The notes under the pieces: model-generated
The model's database searches: none
Told to the model about the DNA's origin: nothing
Seen by the model: the letters and a program-made list of their open reading frames with translations, nothing else
Shown: piece after piece, positions 32,658-32,995 of the stretch
Numbering within the stretch: position 1 is the first letter of the stretch
How the letters are laid out: each line of letters opens with the position of its first letter
Assembly: GCF_004348525.1 (NCBI RefSeq)
Contig: NZ_SMKG01000044.1
Span: 1-32,995 of the forward strand
Direction: 5' to 3'
Length of the DNA stretch: 32,995 nt
Source of the DNA: Micromonospora sp. 15K316
GTDB lineage: Bacteria > Actinomycetota > Actinomycetes > Mycobacteriales > Micromonosporaceae
Position numbers and translations under genes: made by a program

Positions 32658-32995
32658 GACGGGCTCCAGGGCATGTGGTCCAGGTAGAAGTCGCGGATCC
32701 CTTCGAGCCGTCGACGCCGGAAGCGGCCCGGGTCACGCTGGTAGACCGTACGGCCCCGGGTCGACCAGAACGCCGACTCGGGCACCACGTCGCCCTCCGC
32801 CGGAACGAACTTGCGGATCTCCTCCATGGCCGCCACCGCGGTCCAGCGCAGGTCCGCCGCCTCGGCGTCGTCACCCTGCCGCTCGGCGATCTCCGACGCC
32901 TCCCCGCACCAGTCGGCGACCAGCAGCCACTCGCCCGGGTCGAGCAGCGCCGAGGGCTGCGGCCCGCCGAAGCGGTTGGTGGGGTGTGGGCCTGT
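32654..32995 (-). CDS. Unknown protein, tandem paralogue B (cut by window end)
   Basis: The C-terminal 113 codons of a gene that begins outside the window. It parallels its downstream neighbour: PSALLDPGEWLLVAD against PSALIDAGEWLWVAE, KFVPAEGDVVP against KFVPPGGGRVP, GRTVYQRDPGRFRRRRL against GRSVYQREPGRFRASRL. This is a tandem duplication, still clearly recognisable but well diverged. The missing N-terminus would be expected to hold the Cys-rich part seen in the neighbour. Function is unknown. Confidence 0.75.
   Translation of the reverse strand, partial: TGPHPTNRFGGPQPSALLDPGEWLLVADWCGEASEIAERQGDDAEAADLRWTAVAAMEEIRKFVPAEGDVVPESAFWSTRGRTVYQRDPGRFRRRRLEGIRDFYLDHMPWSPS

Noticed and set aside
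1..32995. CRISPR array, tRNA or rRNA genes
   Set aside because: No regularly spaced direct repeats and no tRNA cloverleaf or rRNA signature were seen on either strand.

Overview
The window is very GC-rich, densely packed DNA with actinobacterial gene content: a WhiB-like regulator, a SigR/RsrA redox pair, the micro-protein bL37, and a type VII (ESX) secretion locus whose EccC is a single fused chain. Gene order and codon use suggest Micromonosporaceae (Micromonospora-like). That family assignment is inferred; no marker RNA is present.

Left edge (1-780): a hairpin-forming inverted repeat, then remnants of a divergent MFS transporter/TetR pair. A deletion removed both N-termini and the shared promoter, and the tetR remnant also carries a frameshift.

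Redox and core-metabolism block (959-9921): GNAT acetyltransferase, TB7.3-type biotinyl protein, bL37, rsrA, sigR with a GGAAT-N18-GTT autoregulatory promoter and an apparent longer isoform, an alpha/beta hydrolase, a Wbl protein, a YedK/HMCES-type SRAP protein, aroA, rsgA, hisN and a multi-pass membrane protein. The gene set resembles the mycobacterial whiB1-TB7.3-rshA-sigH-SRAP-aroA-rsgA neighbourhood. Several genes have a TANNNT-like box 6-8 nt before the start codon and no Shine-Dalgarno sequence, which suggests leaderless transcripts.

Middle (9974-17076): a GT4 glycosyltransferase, an SDR overlapping a STAS-like/HATPase fusion, a DUF5709 protein with a SigB-like promoter, a second HATPase (RsbW-like), a PRPP-synthetase paralogue and glycerol kinase.

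ESX block (17246-29561): a beta-helix/AAA+ protein in the EccA position, eccE, a protein that looks like a degenerate EccC-type ATPase, three-ATPase eccC on the opposite strand, eccD, eccB and a mycosin. The mycosin has lost Asp, His, Ser and the oxyanion Asn, so it should be catalytically dead. No WXG100/Esx, PE/PPE or EspG gene lies in the window.

Right block (29579-32995): directly behind mycP on the same strand are a protein that appears to join a WHH-type nuclease fold to a SUKH (SMI1/KNR4) domain, and an SseB-domain protein. Then come an outward-facing MmpS-like lipoprotein and two tandem paralogues of unknown function, the second cut by the window end. I read this as an ESX locus whose accessory parts have several enzyme-to-scaffold replacements (pseudo-mycosin, pseudo-ATPase, beta-helix EccA) next to a toxin/immunity-flavoured operon. 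A functional link between them is inference.
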